Source of the DNA: an uncultured Mycobacterium sp.
GTDB lineage: Bacteria > Actinomycetota > Actinomycetes > Mycobacteriales > Mycobacteriaceae
Assembly: GCA_900078375.1 (NCBI GenBank)
Contig: FLQS01000001.1
Location: forward strand, 91,319 to 155,318
Length of the DNA: 64,000 nt
Reading direction: 5' to 3'
In this document: positions 62,022 to 64,000 of the stretch, piece by piece
How positions within the stretch are numbered: the first letter of the stretch is position 1
Layout: the number at the start of each line of letters is the position of its first letter
Translations under genes and position numbers: made by a program
The notes under the pieces: generated by a model
What the model saw: the letters and a program-made list of their open reading frames with translations, nothing else
What the model was told of the DNA's origin: nothing
Databases searched by the model: none

Positions 62022-63470
62022 TCAACCCCACTCGTGGTTCATCGCGCGGGACTGGGTGACGTCCTCGGAAGCAAGCGGCCGCAGCGGCGAGCGGGTGACC
62101 GCGATCAGCAGCATCGCGGCGCCCGCGGTGATCGCGCCGAGGGCGAAGATGATCGTGAAGCTGCTTTCCGGGACATGGCCGTGCTGCGTGCGACCCAGGA
62201 GCACCGCGACCATCGCCGCCGCGATCGAACTGCCGATGGTGCGTGCGATCGCGTTCATGCTCGTCGCGACACCGGTTTCGTCGGCGTCGACCTCGCGCAC
62301 CACCAGCGCGGGCAGCGCGCCATAGGCCAGGCTGATGTAGGCGTTGGCCAGCACGCCGGCCACGATCACCTGCCAGGGCTGATCGTGCAGGGCGGCCAGC
62401 AGGACGAACCCGACGACCCCGGTGGCGGCGCCGACGAGCAGCACCGTGCGGGCGCCGAAGCGGTCGATATAGCGCCCGCTGGCCACTGCGGTGACGAAGC
62501 CGGCGAGAGCGCCGGGCAGCAGGAACACCACACTCGCGCCCAGCACCGACGCACCGAACCCGTAGCCGCTGCCCACCGGCGCCTGGACGAAGTCGGTCAG
62601 ACCGAGGAACGCGAAATACAGGCCCATCCCGACCAGGATGGTCGCGAGGTTGGTCAGCAGAATCGGGCGGCGAGACAGCATCGTCGTCGATACCAGCGGT
62701 TGGCGACATCGACGCTCCCACCACCACCAGACGCCGAGCACGGCCAATCCGGCGCCGACACAGCCGATCGTGCGGGCCGACCCCCACCCCCAGCCGTGGC
62801 CCTGGGTGATCGCCAGCAGTACCGCGGACAAGCCCAGTGCAAGCCCGGCGGCACCGGCCCAGTCGACTGTGCCTTCGGTGCTGCGCGGTCGGGTTGGCAG
62901 GACGAGCAGTACGGCGATGATCACCAGCACGGTGAACGCCGTCGTCAACCAGAACACCCTGTGATAGCCGGCGTCGCCACGCATCAGCAGACCGGTGACG
63001 ACCAGGCCCATGCCGCCGCCGAATCCCAGCGCCCCGGACAGCACGGCCATGGCCCGCATCAGCCGGTCTGCGGGAAGCTCGTCGCGCAGGATGGACACCC
63101 CGATCGGATAGAGGGCGTACGACGCACCCTGTAGCACTCGCGCCACGATCAACAGCGGCAGCGACGATGTCAGCGCCGCCAGCAGCGATCCACCGAGCAC
63201 AACAGCCAGCACGGCCAACAGCACTCGCTTCTTGCTGTACAGGTCGGCCAGCCGGCCGATCAGCGGTGTGGTGGCCACAGCGGCCAGCAGGTTGGCGGTC
63301 ACCGCCCAGCTGACGTCGACGGGGGAGGCGTGCAACTGTCGGGCGATCACGCCCAGAACCGGCACGACGCCGGTCTGCAGGACCGCGACGGTCAGCGCGA
63401 CGACGCTGAGGGTGGTCACCAGGAGCCCGGGCCTGCGATAGCCGATGCCACGCGGCTCGAGATCTGACAC
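62022..63470 (-). CDS. MFS transporter of DHA2 type
   Basis: This 482-residue protein has 13-14 predicted helices, with GRLADLYSKKRVLLAVLAVV (motif A, about 71-90) and VARVLQGASYALYP (motif C-like). The family commonly exports drugs or lipophilic compounds by proton exchange. GTG 63470 is the start. It converges with the EamA gene (5 bases) and diverges from the thioesterase-like gene, where 65 bases hold the promoters. Confidence 0.85.
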   Translation of the reverse strand: MSDLEPRGIGYRRPGLLVTTLSVVALTVAVLQTGVVPVLGVIARQLHASPVDVSWAVTANLLAAVATTPLIGRLADLYSKKRVLLAVLAVVLGGSLLAALTSSLPLLIVARVLQGASYALYPIGVSILRDELPADRLMRAMAVLSGALGFGGGMGLVVTGLLMRGDAGYHRVFWLTTAFTVLVIIAVLLVLPTRPRSTEGTVDWAGAAGLALGLSAVLLAITQGHGWGWGSARTIGCVGAGLAVLGVWWWWERRCRQPLVSTTMLSRRPILLTNLATILVGMGLYFAFLGLTDFVQAPVGSGYGFGASVLGASVVFLLPGALAGFVTAVASGRYIDRFGARTVLLVGAATGVVGFVLLAALHDQPWQVIVAGVLANAYISLAYGALPALVVREVDADETGVATSMNAIARTIGSSIAAAMVAVLLGRTQHGHVPESSFTIIFALGAITAGAAMLLIAVTRSPLRPLASEDVTQSRAMNHEWG

Positions 63471-63535
63471 CCGTTGATTATGTCGTCTAACGATCCGGGC
63501 GCCGACACCGGACTGCGCTATGCGAGGATGCCCCG

Positions 63536-64000
63536 ATGGCCACCCGACCGGCGCATTTCATATCCGATCCCGACGGCATCTTCCATCCGACGGAGAACGC
63601 CCGAAGCCGTTGGGGTGCCGACATGCTCAACGGCCCCGCCGTGGTCGGTCTGGCGGCGTTCCATCTGGAGCAGCGGTTCGCAGTGCCGGGGTTTCTGCCC
63701 GCCCGCCTCACGGTCGACCTGTTCAAGGCCGCCAAACGGCTCCCGACGATCGTCCAGTCGCGGCTGGTCCGTGACGGTCACCGGGTGCGTAACGCCGAGT
63801 GTGACGTCGTGCAGGGCGAGGTGATCGTCGCCCGGGCCACGCTGGTGCAATATCGCCAGTCCGCAGCGCCACCCGGCGAGGAGTGGATTGGCCAGGCCTC
63901 GTTCACGCCGCCACCCGAGACCGAGGCCCATGCGTTCATGATCGGCAGCGACGACGTCGGCTGGAGCCCCGGCGGGGAAGTTCACCAGAACACGTCACGA
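63536..64000 (+). CDS. Thioesterase-like hotdog protein, 5' part
   Basis: The reading frame starts at ATG 63536 and is still open at the end of the window, giving 155 residues: ATRPAHFISDPDGIFHPTEN, GPAVVGLAAFHLEQ, then FLPARLTVDLFKAAKRLPT, RLVRDGHRVRNAECDV. The pattern resembles acyl-CoA thioesterases of the TesB-like, N-terminal hotdog type. The 3' half and any catalytic residues in it lie outside. A lipid-metabolism role is inferred. Confidence 0.7.
   Translation, partial: MATRPAHFISDPDGIFHPTENARSRWGADMLNGPAVVGLAAFHLEQRFAVPGFLPARLTVDLFKAAKRLPTIVQSRLVRDGHRVRNAECDVVQGEVIVARATLVQYRQSAAPPGEEWIGQASFTPPPETEAHAFMIGSDDVGWSPGGEVHQNTSR

Noticed and set aside
61938..63134. 398-codon plus-strand frame opposite the MFS gene
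   Set aside because: Gln/Arg/His-rich antisense of a typical transporter.

Overview
The window looks like a piece of chromosome from a fast-growing, sterol-degrading mycobacterium (Mycobacterium/Mycolicibacterium type). The evidence is the high G+C content, a yrbE-mce operon, a relative of the Rv1733c membrane protein family, many Fad-type lipid enzymes, and steroid ring-degradation families (KstD, KshA, HsaA, HsaC, HsaD). The species is inferred from gene families only. No rRNA, tRNA, CRISPR array, insertion sequence or prophage was seen, and no stretch over 300 bases lacks a gene.

Layout. (1) 1-9188: the end of a yrbEA gene, then yrbEB and mceA to mceF in overlapping order, and a small secreted protein; this is a lipid or steroid import system. 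(2) 9175-10734: a KstD-like flavoprotein pointing the other way. (3) 10813-22432: a sugar regulon. On the minus strand lie a GatZ/KbaZ-like protein, an AgaS-like SIS isomerase/deaminase, a BadF/NagK-type sugar kinase, an EamA transporter, a GH4 alpha-galactosidase-type enzyme and a complete ABC sugar importer. A divergent DeoR regulator and a class II aldolase complete it. Together they suggest uptake of a galacto-configured (amino)sugar or galactoside and breakdown through tagatose phosphates.

(4) 22489-39482: a lipid/steroid catabolic cluster with a thioesterase, a PadR regulator, KstD, the Rieske oxygenase KshA with a small Cys-rich partner, two SnoaL-like proteins, a possible non-haem iron oxygenase, two HSL-type esterases, two short-chain dehydrogenases, an acyl-CoA ligase, an acyl-CoA dehydrogenase, a HAPMO-type Baeyer-Villiger monooxygenase, a Dabb-fold protein and an IclR regulator. 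(5) 39622-53075: a duplicated steroid-ring unit. Each copy has a FAD dehydrogenase, an HsaC-like extradiol dioxygenase and an HsaA-like monooxygenase on the minus strand, with a Baeyer-Villiger monooxygenase on the plus strand. The first copy is split by two genes of dormancy (DosR) type that carry DosR-box-like sequences; one HsaD-like hydrolase follows the second copy. This resembles the additional androgen-degradation cluster that I recall from M. smegmatis.

(6) 53245-64000: a divergent class III cyclase followed by a MscS channel with a cyclic-nucleotide-binding-like domain, an L-2-hydroxyglutarate oxidase family protein, a DUF1214 protein, a sulfotransferase, a MarR regulator, an EamA exporter, a DHA2-type MFS transporter and the start of a thioesterase-like gene.

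Working together: the Mce system could import steroid-like lipids. KstD and KshA would open the rings, HsaA/HsaC/HsaD would process the aromatised product, and the Baeyer-Villiger enzymes plus esterases could remove side chains or open ketone rings. HsaB, KshB and HsaEFG were not seen here, so they would have to be supplied from elsewhere in the genome.
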